A stretch of DNA of 18,429 nt from an uncultured Prevotella sp. (lineage in GTDB: Bacteria > Bacteroidota > Bacteroidia > Bacteroidales > Bacteroidaceae), in NCBI GenBank assembly GCA_900542795.1, contig UQPD01000033.1, positions 1 to 18,429 of the forward strand. The letters are read 5' to 3'. Below the pieces are notes generated by a model. It did not search any database. It worked only from the letters and a program-made list of their open reading frames with translations, and was not told where the DNA came from. The first letter of the stretch is position 1. Every line of letters begins with the position of its first letter. Position numbers and translations under genes: made by a program. Positions 6,548 to 14,621 of this stretch are shown piece by piece.

Positions 6548-8443
6548 CTAAAAGGGGAAGAACAATGGAATGACCCAAATTGCCACAATGCCCATTATGA
6601 TTTGCAAGGGCAAGCCCACTTTTACATAGTCCATAAAGTTGTAGTGTCCTGCATTCATCACCATGGCATTGGGAGGTGTACAAATTGGTGTGGCAAAACA
6701 AGCACTTGCTGCAACAGCTGCTGCCATCATGAAGGGAGTGGGCGATACGCCTAACTGTGTTGCAGCAGCCCAAGCTATGGGAGCTACAAGTATGGCTGTG
6801 GCTGAATTGCTAATAAATGTGCTAAGCACAGAAGTTACCACATAGACACCTGCCATAGCAGCAATGGGACCATAGGCATGCAAACCTTCGACCAACGAAG
6901 TTGCTATCCATGCAGAAATGCCTGTTTTTGAGAGTGCCGTACTCATAGGCATCATAGCTGCAATGAGCACTATACTCTCCCACCCTATCATTTTATAGGC
7001 TGCATCGACGCTACGCACACAGCGTGTAAGCACCATGAGCAAGCCTGCTATAATAACTACAGCCACAGGTTTCACACCTATATGGTCGGCAAAGACCATA
7101 AACAATACCATGAGCAACATGATGGCTGCTGCAAGGGGGGCTTTGTGATCGAGTGCCACACTCTCAGCATCCTCAGTAGGCGAACCTATCACAATCCACT
7201 CGCGATTCTTTTTCGCCATACTTTCAATGCCTTTCCATTCGCCATGCACCAAAATCATATCACCGTTTTTCACAACGTTGTCTAACACGTTGTCGAAAAG
7301 ATATTTGCCTTGACGCTTGATTGCCAATACAGTCACCCCAAAGCGCTCTTTAAAGTTTGCTTTGCGCAATGTGCGGTTTATAAGTGAAGAGTCAGGCGAG
7401 ATAAGTACTTCAGCCAAACCTATTTCGTAAAAATCGAGTTTGCCTTTTCCTTCACGTTCCACATCTTCGTAAACCGAAAGATTGTGGTCGGCAGCGAACT
7501 TCTCTACCTGTTCGCGATGTCCAAGCACATAGAAGGTGTCGTCGGCTTGCAGAATGGTGTCGGCACTTACCGACTCTTGTATGTTTGAGCTAAACACCGT
7601 ACGATTGGCACGGCGCACCTCAAGAATTGTAATGCCATATTGCTGACGAATGCCTAATTCGCCTACGGTTTTTCCCACTAAGTGCGAACTACCACTCTGT
7701 GCTTGCAAACGAAAGACGAGGTCGGCAATGTGATAATCGTGAAGCAAGGCTGCTAATGTATCATCCTTTGCATTTTCGTCTGCCACACGACTTTTTTTGC
7801 CCAAAAAAATGCGGCACAAGGGATAGAGCAACAACAAGCCTACGCCTAAACAGATTAAACCGATAGGCAAAAAGTCGAAGAATGCAAAGCCCTCACGACC
7901 ATTATCGCGCAAATATCCATCAACAATTAAGTTGGGCGGTGTACCAATTAAGGTAAGAATGCCACCCATAGAACTGGCAAAAGCCAAGGGCATCATCAGT
8001 TTAGCAGGACTAATACCTGCCGATTTTGACATTGCCAAGATGATGGGCAGCAACAAGGCTACCGTACCTGTGTTGCTCACAAAGGCTGCTACCACACTGG
8101 TAACTAACATCACCAAAAAGAAGAGTTTTAGCTCGCTGGTGCCAGCTAATTTTAGCAATCTACCTGAAATGATACGCGCCAATCCTGTTTGAAAGACAGC
8201 ACCGCCTACCACGAACAGACCTATCATCATGACCACAGCTGAGTTTGAAAACCCTGCTAAAGCCTCAGAAGGTGTAAGAACATTGGTCACAAGCAGTAAA
8301 GCTAACGAGCAGAGTGCCACTATGTCGCTACGCACTTTGTCGGCTATAAATGCTACAATTGTTAATGCAAACACTGCTACCACTATCCCTATTTGTCCTG
8401 CGGGCGAAGCTAACAGCTGTGTCAAGTTGCTAAATATTTCCAT
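6548..8443 (-). CDS. SLC13/DASS-family anion transporter with two RCK_C domains
   Basis: This inner-membrane transporter has the two-repeat layout of the divalent anion:Na+ symporter (DASS) and related permeases. The first repeat (residues 1-215) carries SNTGTVALLLP at 123-133 and GTPPN at 167-171. The second (about 430-631) carries SNSAT at 545-549 and TPPN at 589-592; these SNT/TPPN pairs form the anion- and sodium-binding sites. Between them, about residues 240-410, are two soluble TrkA-C/RCK_C-like domains (VGKTVGELGIRQQYGITILEVRR, and INRTLRKANFKERFGVTVLAIKR), probably regulatory. The 631-aa length suits this domain-inserted subgroup. Substrate (sulfate, dicarboxylate or another anion) cannot be read. 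It has a full-consensus promoter and is divergent from the small basic gene at 8595. Confidence 0.93.
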   Translation of the reverse strand: MEIFSNLTQLLASPAGQIGIVVAVFALTIVAFIADKVRSDIVALCSLALLLVTNVLTPSEALAGFSNSAVVMMIGLFVVGGAVFQTGLARIISGRLLKLAGTSELKLFFLVMLVTSVVAAFVSNTGTVALLLPIILAMSKSAGISPAKLMMPLAFASSMGGILTLIGTPPNLIVDGYLRDNGREGFAFFDFLPIGLICLGVGLLLLYPLCRIFLGKKSRVADENAKDDTLAALLHDYHIADLVFRLQAQSGSSHLVGKTVGELGIRQQYGITILEVRRANRTVFSSNIQESVSADTILQADDTFYVLGHREQVEKFAADHNLSVYEDVEREGKGKLDFYEIGLAEVLISPDSSLINRTLRKANFKERFGVTVLAIKRQGKYLFDNVLDNVVKNGDMILVHGEWKGIESMAKKNREWIVIGSPTEDAESVALDHKAPLAAAIMLLMVLFMVFADHIGVKPVAVVIIAGLLMVLTRCVRSVDAAYKMIGWESIVLIAAMMPMSTALSKTGISAWIATSLVEGLHAYGPIAAMAGVYVVTSVLSTFISNSATAILVAPIAWAAATQLGVSPTPFMMAAAVAASACFATPICTPPNAMVMNAGHYNFMDYVKVGLPLQIIMGIVAIWVIPLFFPF

Positions 8444-8471
8444 GTTATTTAAATTTTAGGGTTAGCTCGGA

Positions 8472-8503
8472 CAAAAATAGGTGTAAGTTTCAACATAGCC
8501 AAA
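8472..8503 (-). promoter_or_regulatory. Full-consensus promoter of the SLC13 transporter gene
   Basis: The minus strand has TTTG (8503-8500), a 20-nt spacer and TATTTTTG (8479-8472), matching the Bacteroidetes TTTG / TAnnTTTG consensus at all defined positions. Transcription would start near 8466, giving a leader of about 23 nt before the ATG at 8443. It lies 10 nt from the -7 box of the divergent plus-strand gene. Confidence 0.75.
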
Positions 8504-8513
8504 TATTTGTTTT

Positions 8514-8521
8514 TAATTTTG
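8514..8521 (+). promoter_or_regulatory. Putative -7 box for the small basic protein gene
   Basis: The plus strand reads TAATTTTG, a full TAnnTTTG match. The expected -33 region holds only TTTC (8488-8491). A start a few bases downstream would fall just past the ATG at 8523, which favours the ATG at 8595 as the true start and gives a leader of about 65-70 nt. Confidence 0.45.
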
Positions 8522-8594
8522 CATGAAGAAACTTTCTTACCGCCTACTTAAACATGCTTCTATTTGTTTGAATTTAAAATCCAAATATTCTCTT

Positions 8595-8732
8595 ATGACA
8601 TTACAACGCAAAAAAGATTCTCACAACCCGTTTGCCTTTAAAGCTAAGGCTGCCAAAAAGGGTTCGGGCAAACGCGTAGGCAAGTCTAAGCCACAGAAAG
8701 CCAATAATCAGTTGAACCGCAGGGTGAAGTAA
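8595..8732 (+). CDS. Small, very basic protein of unknown function
   Basis: This is the only plausible plus-strand gene. From the ATG at 8595 it encodes 45 aa, starting MTLQRKKDSHNPFAFKAKAA and continuing with glycine, lysine and arginine (KKGSGKRVGK) to a C-terminal NNQLNRRVK. About a third of the residues are K or R, there are almost no acidic residues and no membrane segment, which suggests nucleic-acid or ribosome association; that is inference. An in-frame ATG at 8523 would add 24 residues (69 aa), but the putative promoter makes that unlikely. It sits alone in a 401-base gap between two minus-strand genes and has its own -7 box. I do not recognise the family. The composition could also arise by chance in a short ORF, so confidence is moderate. 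Confidence 0.5.
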   Translation: MTLQRKKDSHNPFAFKAKAAKKGSGKRVGKSKPQKANNQLNRRVK

Positions 8733-8754
8733 AACTTGTTTTAGACCTATACGC

Positions 8755-8786
8755 AAAAAACAGTGCATCTTCACAGATACACTGTT
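8755..8786 (-). terminator. Intrinsic terminator after ispG
   Basis: On the minus strand the arms aacagtg / cactgtt (8786-8780 with 8765-8759) extend inward through one G-U and about four more pairs, leaving a short loop. Six T follow or overlap (8760-8755). It lies 58 nt beyond the ispG stop and ends the long minus-strand gene run. A plus-strand transcript from the small basic gene would form the hairpin but lacks a T-tract. Confidence 0.88.
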
Positions 8787-8796
8787 CCCAATATTC

Positions 8797-8820
8797 GTAA
8801 ATGTTTAAGGAGACATTTAC
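8797..8820 (-). other. Perfect 8-bp inverted repeat between ispG and its terminator
   Basis: The arms gtaaatgt (8797-8804) and acatttac (8813-8820) enclose an 8-base interval. It begins 24 nt after the ispG stop and precedes the main terminator. There is no T-tract on either side. It may protect the transcript 3' end or be incidental. Confidence 0.45.
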
Positions 8821-8844
8821 ATGAATGAACTAAAGGTTTTTCTT

Positions 8845-10722
8845 TTATGAAAGATTTTCGCGTTTTTGCGCATCGCTCTCAATAAGTTCGAGCAATTTAT
8901 CAACGGCTTGTTCGGTGGGAATGTTCTTTTCTACACAAACTTTGCCACGATAAAGACTCACTTTGCCACGAGCAGCTCCCACGTAACCATAGTCAGCATC
9001 TGCCATTTCGCCAGGGCCATTCACAATACAACCCATAATGCCAATTTTTAATCCCGTAAGGTGAGCTGTTGCAGCCTTTATGCGAGCAATGGTGCCTGGA
9101 AGATCGTAGAGCGTACGACCACAACCCGGACAACTGATATACTCGGTTTTACTTGTACGCAAACGGGCTGCTTGCAATATGGCAAAGGCTGTTGCATCTT
9201 GCACATCAATAGACAAGGAACGGTCTGACTCAGGCTTTTGGTTAAAGAGCATTATGCCATCAGTAAGTCCATCGAACATTAAGGCTCCCATGTCGGCTGC
9301 TGCTTGCAACTGAAAATCCTCTTTCTGCGTCTCGCCCAAACGATATTGCTGGAAAAAGACAACAGGGATGGGCAACTCTTCGCGCCATAATTCGTGTACC
9401 AAAGCACGCTGCTCACCTAAACGGTTTTGATGATTGCTCTGCGCAATAATCACAATACCAGGAACCGTGCGAAGCAATGCCTTTACCTCGTCAGTAAGGT
9501 CGAGATAAGTGAGGAATAAGAATTTTACCTTGGCAGCACACGAGGGAATTGCCATGAGATATTTAGGTGTGAAGACGGGATAAGTGCCTTCTTCGCCCTT
9601 CCACACATCTGCATCAACAATATAACCTACCCCCGATGTACGCTTATTGGCATTGGGTAGGTTACGTCCGAGGTAAACATAGTCGGGCTTAGGCTGATTT
9701 TCAGCCATAGTCATATTGCCATCCAAACGGGTTGAAATAACCACAGGTACATTGTTGCCACCTATATTACCCACGGCTTGTGTGCGACGACGAACAGGAT
9801 TCTCGTAACAGAACTGTGGAGCTACTGTTGCTGGTATTTCAGGATGTCCTGCACGCTGCACAACATACGAAGCAAGTTTATAAGCCACAGGCACTTCAAC
9901 CTCAGGCGCTTCGCTCAAACTTACACGCAAGGTATCGCCAATACCATCTGCCAACAAAGCACCAATGCCTACTGCACTCTTGATGCGACCATCTTCACCC
10001 TCGCCTGCCTCAGTAACACCCAGGTGTAGGGGGAAGTCCATGTGTTCCATCTGCATTTTTGCACAAAGCAAACGCACTGAACGCACCATTACTTGTGTGT
10101 TAGAGGCTTTGATGGAGATGACTACATCATTAAAATGCTCTTTTACACATACACGCAAAAACTCCATGCAACTCTCTACGATGCCCGAAGGGGTATCGCC
10201 ATAACGACACATAATGCGGTCGGAGAGTGAACCATGGTTTACGCCAATGCGCAAGGCTGTGTGATGTTCCTTACAAATATTAAGGAGTTTGGTAAATCGT
10301 TCTTCAAGGCGATGCAACTCTGCAGCATATTCCTCGTCGGTATATTCAAGTTGTTTGAACTGACGTGCGGGGTCTACATAATTGCCTGGATTGATACGCA
10401 CTTTTTCTACAATAGTAGCTGCCACATCAGCCACAGCCGGATTGAAGTGAACATCTGCTACGAGGGGACGATCATAACCTAACTTACGTAACTCTGCTTT
10501 AATGTTACGCAAGTTTTCAGCTTCGCGCGTACCTTGTGTAGTCAGTCGCACATAGTCGGCTCCTGCATCGAAGATGGCTATGCATTGACGCACACACCCT
10601 TCGGTATCGGTAGTGGCAGTCGTAGTCATGCTCTGTATGCGCAATGGGTTTTCGCCTCCTAAAGGACGATTGCCCACACTCACTTGATGAGAATGACGCG
10701 GATTATAATTGAATATGCTCAT
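8845..10722 (-). CDS. ispG: 4-hydroxy-3-methylbut-2-en-1-yl diphosphate synthase IspG, long form
   Basis: IspG (GcpE) is the iron-sulfur enzyme that reduces methylerythritol cyclodiphosphate to HMBPP in the MEP isoprenoid pathway. The N-terminal TIM barrel begins with the usual blocks GGENPLRIQSMTTT, AGADYVRLTTQ and PLVADVHFNP. The C-terminal domain binds the [4Fe-4S] cluster through C531 and C534 (CPGCGRT) and C565 (GIMGCIVNGPGE), with E572 as a fourth ligand. At 625 aa it is far longer than the roughly 370-aa E. coli enzyme; the extra A* insertion domain, about residues 260-500, is known from Bacteroidetes, Chlamydia and plants. It is the last gene of the run, 62 nt after purE, with a terminator at 8786-8755. 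It supplies precursors for undecaprenyl carriers and quinones. Confidence 0.97.
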   Translation of the reverse strand: MSIFNYNPRHSHQVSVGNRPLGGENPLRIQSMTTTATTDTEGCVRQCIAIFDAGADYVRLTTQGTREAENLRNIKAELRKLGYDRPLVADVHFNPAVADVAATIVEKVRINPGNYVDPARQFKQLEYTDEEYAAELHRLEERFTKLLNICKEHHTALRIGVNHGSLSDRIMCRYGDTPSGIVESCMEFLRVCVKEHFNDVVISIKASNTQVMVRSVRLLCAKMQMEHMDFPLHLGVTEAGEGEDGRIKSAVGIGALLADGIGDTLRVSLSEAPEVEVPVAYKLASYVVQRAGHPEIPATVAPQFCYENPVRRRTQAVGNIGGNNVPVVISTRLDGNMTMAENQPKPDYVYLGRNLPNANKRTSGVGYIVDADVWKGEEGTYPVFTPKYLMAIPSCAAKVKFLFLTYLDLTDEVKALLRTVPGIVIIAQSNHQNRLGEQRALVHELWREELPIPVVFFQQYRLGETQKEDFQLQAAADMGALMFDGLTDGIMLFNQKPESDRSLSIDVQDATAFAILQAARLRTSKTEYISCPGCGRTLYDLPGTIARIKAATAHLTGLKIGIMGCIVNGPGEMADADYGYVGAARGKVSLYRGKVCVEKNIPTEQAVDKLLELIESDAQKRENLS

Positions 10723-10784
10723 TTTGAGATGTTTTTTTTGAGAAGTGTTGAGATTAGCCTAATCACTTTTGGGTGGGGCTAAGC

Positions 10785-11291
10785 TCAATTTGTCTTAAAC
10801 TGATACTTCACTTCTGCCAAGTCGGCATTTGCCTTAACAATCTTCTGCTTGAGTCCTTCCTTGTATGCTACAAGACGCTGAGCCACTGTTTCATCGCTCA
10901 AGGCGAGCATTTCGGCAGCAAGGATAGCAGCATTTTGTGCACCATTTACTCCCACAGTAGCTACGGGAATGCCTGGAGGCATCTGTATGATAGAAAGCAT
11001 AGCATCGAGTCCGTCGAGCATACCCTTGATGGGCACACCAATAACGGGCAATGTGGTGCTTGCTGCTATTACTCCAGGTAAGGCTGCTGCCATACCTGCT
11101 CCAGCAATAATTACACGCAAACCGCGTTCCTTAGCTCCACGAGCAAACTCTTCAACTTCGGCTGGAGTGCGGTGTGCCGAAAGTGCGTTCATCTCGAAGG
11201 GAATCTGCATTTCTTCAAGAAACTTAGCTGCTTTTTCCATTACAGGCAGATCGCTTGTGCTGCCCATGATGATGCTTACTATTGGTGTCAT
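10785..11291 (-). CDS. purE: N5-carboxyaminoimidazole ribonucleotide mutase PurE (class I)
   Basis: PurE converts N5-CAIR to CAIR in de novo purine synthesis, usually after PurK. The protein is 168 aa, the normal class I length. Signatures seen are GSTSDLPVMEKA at 10-21 (nucleotide-binding loop), SAHRTP at 38-43 with the catalytic histidine H40, and GAGMAAALPG at 64-73. A C-terminal VATVGVNGAQNAAILA block is also present. No purK is in the window. It is 117 nt downstream of the PAP2-like gene and 62 nt upstream of ispG. No promoter matching the consensus was found in either gap, so readthrough from rpoN is likely. The gap before it holds a long hairpin at 11360-11399. Confidence 0.97.
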   Translation of the reverse strand: MTPIVSIIMGSTSDLPVMEKAAKFLEEMQIPFEMNALSAHRTPAEVEEFARGAKERGLRVIIAGAGMAAALPGVIAASTTLPVIGVPIKGMLDGLDAMLSIIQMPPGIPVATVGVNGAQNAAILAAEMLALSDETVAQRLVAYKEGLKQKIVKANADLAEVKYQFKTN

Positions 11292-11359
11292 ATTTTTGAT
11301 AAACTAATTAGTTAATATGCTTATTTTATGTAATGCCTTGTGGCGATGTGCGTTTTTTT

Positions 11360-11399
11360 AGTAGGTGTTCAGAATTTGTTTATATTGTGAATACCTACT
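11360..11399 (-). other. Long hairpin in the PAP2-purE gap
   Basis: The arms agtaggtgttca (11360-11371) and tgaatacctact (11388-11399) form 12 pairs with one G-U on the plus-strand reading, around a 16-nt loop. On the minus strand the structure is followed by seven A, so it is not an intrinsic terminator for the PAP2-like gene. It lies 10 nt after that gene's stop and about 70 nt before purE, where it could affect RNA processing or stability. Confidence 0.6.
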
Positions 11400-11408
11400 T
11401 ACACCTTA

Positions 11409-12104
11409 TTATATAAGTAGGATGCTTACGAAGCCACTGACTATACCAACGGCTACACCCCACCCTATCTCGGCATAAGTGTGCTGGCGCAATATAAGAC
11501 GAGCTGTACTGACCATGCCACAGAGCAAAATGGCAAGACAAAGCCAACCTGTGGGATTGAAAGCAAAGATGAAAGAGAAAGCCATTAAGGCACCTATCAC
11601 ACCCCCCGAAGCTGCTGCATGCGTACTAATTTTGATGCGACTATTAACCAAGGCACATACCACTTGTATGACCAAAGCTCCGCCTACCACGCCCATTGCA
11701 AAACGAGGCATGTGTATGTTGTAGAGCAAATAGAGCAAGGCTCCATAACTGATAATGCTAAGTATATAAGGTACAAAACGACGCTCACGCTTGCTCATTT
11801 GATGTCGCGTCCAACCATTGAGTTTACGATAAAGATAAATGGTGAAGTGTGGCAACAAGATGGTGAAGAAATACACAATAAGTGTAAGCACTATCTTGGT
11901 TTGCAAAGGCAATAAGTTGAGATAACTAAATAGGAATAACACAATGAATGCTACCACAGGAAGATAGAATGGTGCATAAAGCATCGACACAAAGTGGGCT
12001 ACCAAAATAAGCACACGACTGTCTACTTTGGTTGTTCCTGCTTCACTCCCATTGCCCTTAACGGGGGCTTGGGGCTGCATTGTATGTGTTATTGTTTCAG
12101 TCAT
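11409..12104 (-). CDS. Divergent PAP2-like integral membrane protein
   Basis: The 231-aa protein has a polar N-terminus (1-28) followed by about six or seven hydrophobic segments. Remnants of the three phosphatase motifs of the PAP2 family lie in order: KRERRFVP (105-112) for motif 1, KISTHAA with H162 for motif 2 (normally PSGH), and ARLILRQHTYAE (201-212) for motif 3, keeping R202, H208 and an acidic residue at the H+4 position. The motifs are clearly altered but the histidines and arginine remain, so lipid-phosphate phosphatase activity is possible but not assured. It starts 15 nt after the rpoN stop and is almost surely cotranscribed with it. A role in lipid-carrier or phospholipid metabolism is inference. 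Confidence 0.75.
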   Translation of the reverse strand: MTETITHTMQPQAPVKGNGSEAGTTKVDSRVLILVAHFVSMLYAPFYLPVVAFIVLFLFSYLNLLPLQTKIVLTLIVYFFTILLPHFTIYLYRKLNGWTRHQMSKRERRFVPYILSIISYGALLYLLYNIHMPRFAMGVVGGALVIQVVCALVNSRIKISTHAAASGGVIGALMAFSFIFAFNPTGWLCLAILLCGMVSTARLILRQHTYAEIGWGVAVGIVSGFVSILLI

Positions 12105-12119
12105 TTCAATGTTTTTACT

Positions 12120-13652
12120 TTATCCTTTTCTCAGTCTTGCTGTAGGCAGTCCTAACATGTCGCGATATTTAGCTACCGTGCGGCGTGCCACGTTATAACC
12201 TTGAGCTTTGAGTTGAGCTGCAAGTGCTTCGTCAGAGAGAGGGTGTTTTTTATCCTCTGCATCAATGAGGTCGCGCAAGGCTGCTTTAACCTTGCGTGCT
12301 GAGAGTTCGTCACCATCGCTTGTTGTAAATTGCGATGAGAAAAAGAACTTCAGCGGATAAATGCCATAGGTGGTTTGCACGTATTTGCTATTAGTTACAC
12401 GCGAAACGGTTGAGATGTCAACACCAACCACTTCAGCCACCTCTTTAAGCGTGAGCGGAATCAATTCGTTTTCATCATCATCGTTCACAAAGAAAGCCTT
12501 TTGCTTATGCGCAATTACGCGCATTACCGAAAGGAGTGTTTGACGACGACGTTCCAACAAATTGATGAACGATTGTGCGGCATCTACTTTTTGACGAGCA
12601 TAGGTGTAAGCATCTTTTTGCTCACGCGTGAGTTTGCTTTTGTTTCCACCATATTGCTTGATGCTGTCGCGGAAGGCTGCACTTACTTGCAACTCTGGCA
12701 CTTCGCCATTATTGAGTGACACTTGCAACTCTTTATCGTCAGTAACACCAACATAAAAGTCGGGGACTACCGTTGGAGCTGTAGCCATGGTCGACTCATT
12801 GAGCGCACTACCTGGACGGGGATTGAGATGTACCAATAAGTGACGTACATGTTCAAAGGTTTCATCGTCCATGTTAAGACGTTGCTTCACCACATCCCAA
12901 TGCTTAGCCATAAAATCTTTGAAACAACGGTCTACCACCTCAAGTGCCAATGAGGTGTAAGGGCTACGCAGGTCGGGGTCGGTTAACTGTATGTGCAAAC
13001 ACTCTTGCAACGAACGCGCTCCTATGCCACGAGGCTCAAAAGTTTGAAGCACACTGAGCAGATGTTCTATTTCAGCCTCGTTGGAGTTCACGTTGTGATA
13101 AATGGCTAACTCATCGGCAATGGTTTCAGGATCCTTGCGCAAGAATCCATCTTCATCGAGCGAGCCTATGATGTATTCAAGCACTTGTTGCTCGTGTTCA
13201 TTAAGATTATGCTCACTTATTTGGCTTTGCAACTCTTCGTAGAACGATGTACTGCCAGCATACTGAAATTCGGTGCGATCGCGTTCAGCCTCTGCACGTT
13301 GTTGCAAATAAGTAGGGACGTCATCAGCCGAGAAGTAGTCGCCCATGGCATCAGCTTCGCGACCGTAGTTTTCAGTTTCTTCGTAAGCATTAGGCGCATC
13401 TATATCTGCATTCGCAGCATCGTCTGCATCAGTATTCCCATTGCTTCCCATATCTTCAGCATTGTCAACATGGTTGTCGTCAAAATGGTCTGCATCGCTC
13501 TCTTCGAGCGCAGCATTATCCACCATCTCGTCACGCACACGGGTGGCAAGTTCGGTGATGGGAAGTTCCACCAACTTGGCCACAGCCACTTGCATGGTCG
13601 ACAGTTGTTGTGTTTGTACCGTCGCCTGTGTTTGTTCCAGTCTTTGTGCCAT
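12120..13652 (-). CDS. rpoN: RNA polymerase sigma-54 factor RpoN
   Basis: Sigma-54 directs RNA polymerase to -24/-12 promoters and needs AAA+ activators. Region I (about 1-50) has the glutamine- and leucine-rich start TQQLSTMQVAVAKLVELP. Region II (about 49-112) is unusually acidic, rich in D, E and N. The core-binding region III follows. The helix-turn-helix LKEVAEVVGVDISTVSRVT lies at about 395-415, and the RpoN box ARRTVAKYR is at 489-497, near the C-terminus. The 510-aa length is normal. It lies 87 nt after the DUF3108 gene with no clear promoter in that gap, which instead carries a 27-bp repeat shared with the right end. The PAP2-like gene follows after 15 nt. No enhancer-binding protein is encoded in the window. 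Confidence 0.97.
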   Translation of the reverse strand: MAQRLEQTQATVQTQQLSTMQVAVAKLVELPITELATRVRDEMVDNAALEESDADHFDDNHVDNAEDMGSNGNTDADDAANADIDAPNAYEETENYGREADAMGDYFSADDVPTYLQQRAEAERDRTEFQYAGSTSFYEELQSQISEHNLNEHEQQVLEYIIGSLDEDGFLRKDPETIADELAIYHNVNSNEAEIEHLLSVLQTFEPRGIGARSLQECLHIQLTDPDLRSPYTSLALEVVDRCFKDFMAKHWDVVKQRLNMDDETFEHVRHLLVHLNPRPGSALNESTMATAPTVVPDFYVGVTDDKELQVSLNNGEVPELQVSAAFRDSIKQYGGNKSKLTREQKDAYTYARQKVDAAQSFINLLERRRQTLLSVMRVIAHKQKAFFVNDDDENELIPLTLKEVAEVVGVDISTVSRVTNSKYVQTTYGIYPLKFFFSSQFTTSDGDELSARKVKAALRDLIDAEDKKHPLSDEALAAQLKAQGYNVARRTVAKYRDMLGLPTARLRKG

Positions 13653-13695
13653 AGTTAGCTCGTTTTTTAGGATTCTAATTTGGGTAAAGGTTTTA

Positions 13696-13722
13696 GGGTG
13701 GTTCTAAAAATTCTGATTTTAA
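13696..13722. repeat. 27-bp interspersed repeat, copy in the DUF3108-rpoN gap
   Basis: The block starting gggtggttctaaaaattctg and ending gattttaa is identical to 18301-18327, about 4.6 kb away, also intergenic. Similarity stops sharply on both sides, although both copies are followed by a looser ttctga-containing stretch. The function is unknown; it is neither a hairpin nor a promoter match. Confidence 0.8.
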
Positions 13723-13739
13723 ACTTCTGAACTTTTCCT

Positions 13740-14546
13740 CTACTTTATTTTAGCTGTTTGTGGATTACGCAGTCCGTTAGCCCCTCGCAAAAAAGCTTTA
13801 GCTGTACCAAAGTTCAAGTTCATGTCGAGGCGTACGGGGAGATGGTTTTTGTCGTCTGTTACATAGAACGTAACGATTTCCTTTTCCTTTCCTTTTTCCT
13901 TTTCAAGGAACGAGAATACAAGACAACGATATTTCACGTTGGTATTTTCCATTTTGAAAGTTTTTTTACCACGATAAACAATGCTCTTCCATTCACAAGT
14001 ACGTCCATCGGGCATAAGGAAGTTGATGCGATGTCCCACTTTCATTTGCTCAGCAGAGAATGAGCGTGCACGCATCAGCATGCTTATCATGTCGAAACCA
14101 CAATACTTGCTCGTGGAGTTTGAATACTTGGCAGGATTATTGTCGCGCTGATAACGCATTTTGATGCTACACTGTCCCTTAGGATAACTATACCACACTT
14201 CATTTCGGCGATAGGTTTTTCCTTCTAACGCCTTTTTAATGTAGTATTTTGGTACAAGGTCAAGTCCCATGTAACTCATCAGCGTGTCGCGCATCACAAA
14301 AATGTTGTCTGCTTTCTTCGAACCACGTGTAATGAGATAAGTGCGGTAAGCAGGATGTCCGCCATACACAGTCTGCGTGGTGTTCATTGAAGCAGAACCC
14401 ACTTTAATCCACACGAACTTCCAATTAAAATAAAGGTCGTAAATCAGCGTTTCACCACTCTTAAAGGCACTATTGCTCGATGAGCATTGTGCACTTGCGC
14501 TCAGTCCTGACAGGACGAACAGCAATAAAAGCATCATTTTTTTCAT
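13740..14546 (-). CDS. DUF3108 exported protein
   Basis: The 268-aa protein has a signal peptide (MKKMMLLLLFVLSGLSASAQ, cleavage near residue 20) followed by the pattern of the DUF3108 family: FKSGETLIYDLYFNWKFVWIKVGSASM at the start of the mature protein, then aromatic-rich beta strands (YGGHPAYRTYLITRGS, RDTLMSYMGLDLVPKYY), and FYVTDDKNHLPVRLDMNLNFGTAKAFL near the end. The family is predicted to be periplasmic or envelope-associated; its biochemical role is not known to me. It lies 75 nt after the Ig-like lipoprotein gene and has a -7 box in that gap, so it may be transcribed both from the GH3 operon promoter and from its own. rpoN follows after 87 nt. Confidence 0.87.
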   Translation of the reverse strand: MKKMMLLLLFVLSGLSASAQCSSSNSAFKSGETLIYDLYFNWKFVWIKVGSASMNTTQTVYGGHPAYRTYLITRGSKKADNIFVMRDTLMSYMGLDLVPKYYIKKALEGKTYRRNEVWYSYPKGQCSIKMRYQRDNNPAKYSNSTSKYCGFDMISMLMRARSFSAEQMKVGHRINFLMPDGRTCEWKSIVYRGKKTFKMENTNVKYRCLVFSFLEKEKGKEKEIVTFYVTDDKNHLPVRLDMNLNFGTAKAFLRGANGLRNPQTAKIK

Positions 14547-14596
14547 AAGCGCTGGATGTTTTTATACCCCTTTGTTGCAGTGTTTTAGCCTCATTG

Positions 14597-14604
14597 CAAA
14601 GATA
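14597..14604 (-). promoter_or_regulatory. -7 box upstream of the DUF3108 gene
   Basis: The minus strand reads TATCTTTG followed by C, a full TAnnTTTG match, 50 nt upstream of the ATG at 14546. The -33 position holds only TTAG, within the end of the preceding gene. It could provide an internal start for DUF3108 – rpoN – PAP2 – purE – ispG. Confidence 0.5.
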
Positions 14605-14621
14605 GTTCTTACATAAAAATA

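Noticed and set aside
6545..6556. Short ccct/aggg pairing at the SLC13 stop codon as a terminator
   Set aside because: Only 3-4 pairs, overlaps the stop codon, and no T-tract follows.
8523..8594. Longer 69-aa start for the small basic protein
   Set aside because: The putative -7 box at 8514-8521 would place the transcription start just after this ATG, and the added residues do not resemble the basic core.
10744..10767. Inverted repeat gatta-gcc-taatc in the purE-ispG gap as a terminator
   Set aside because: The stem is only 5 perfect pairs and is followed by A-rich sequence on the minus strand; purE and ispG look cotranscribed.
11360..11399. Intrinsic terminator of the PAP2-like gene
   Set aside because: The stem is good but the tail on the minus strand is seven A, not T.
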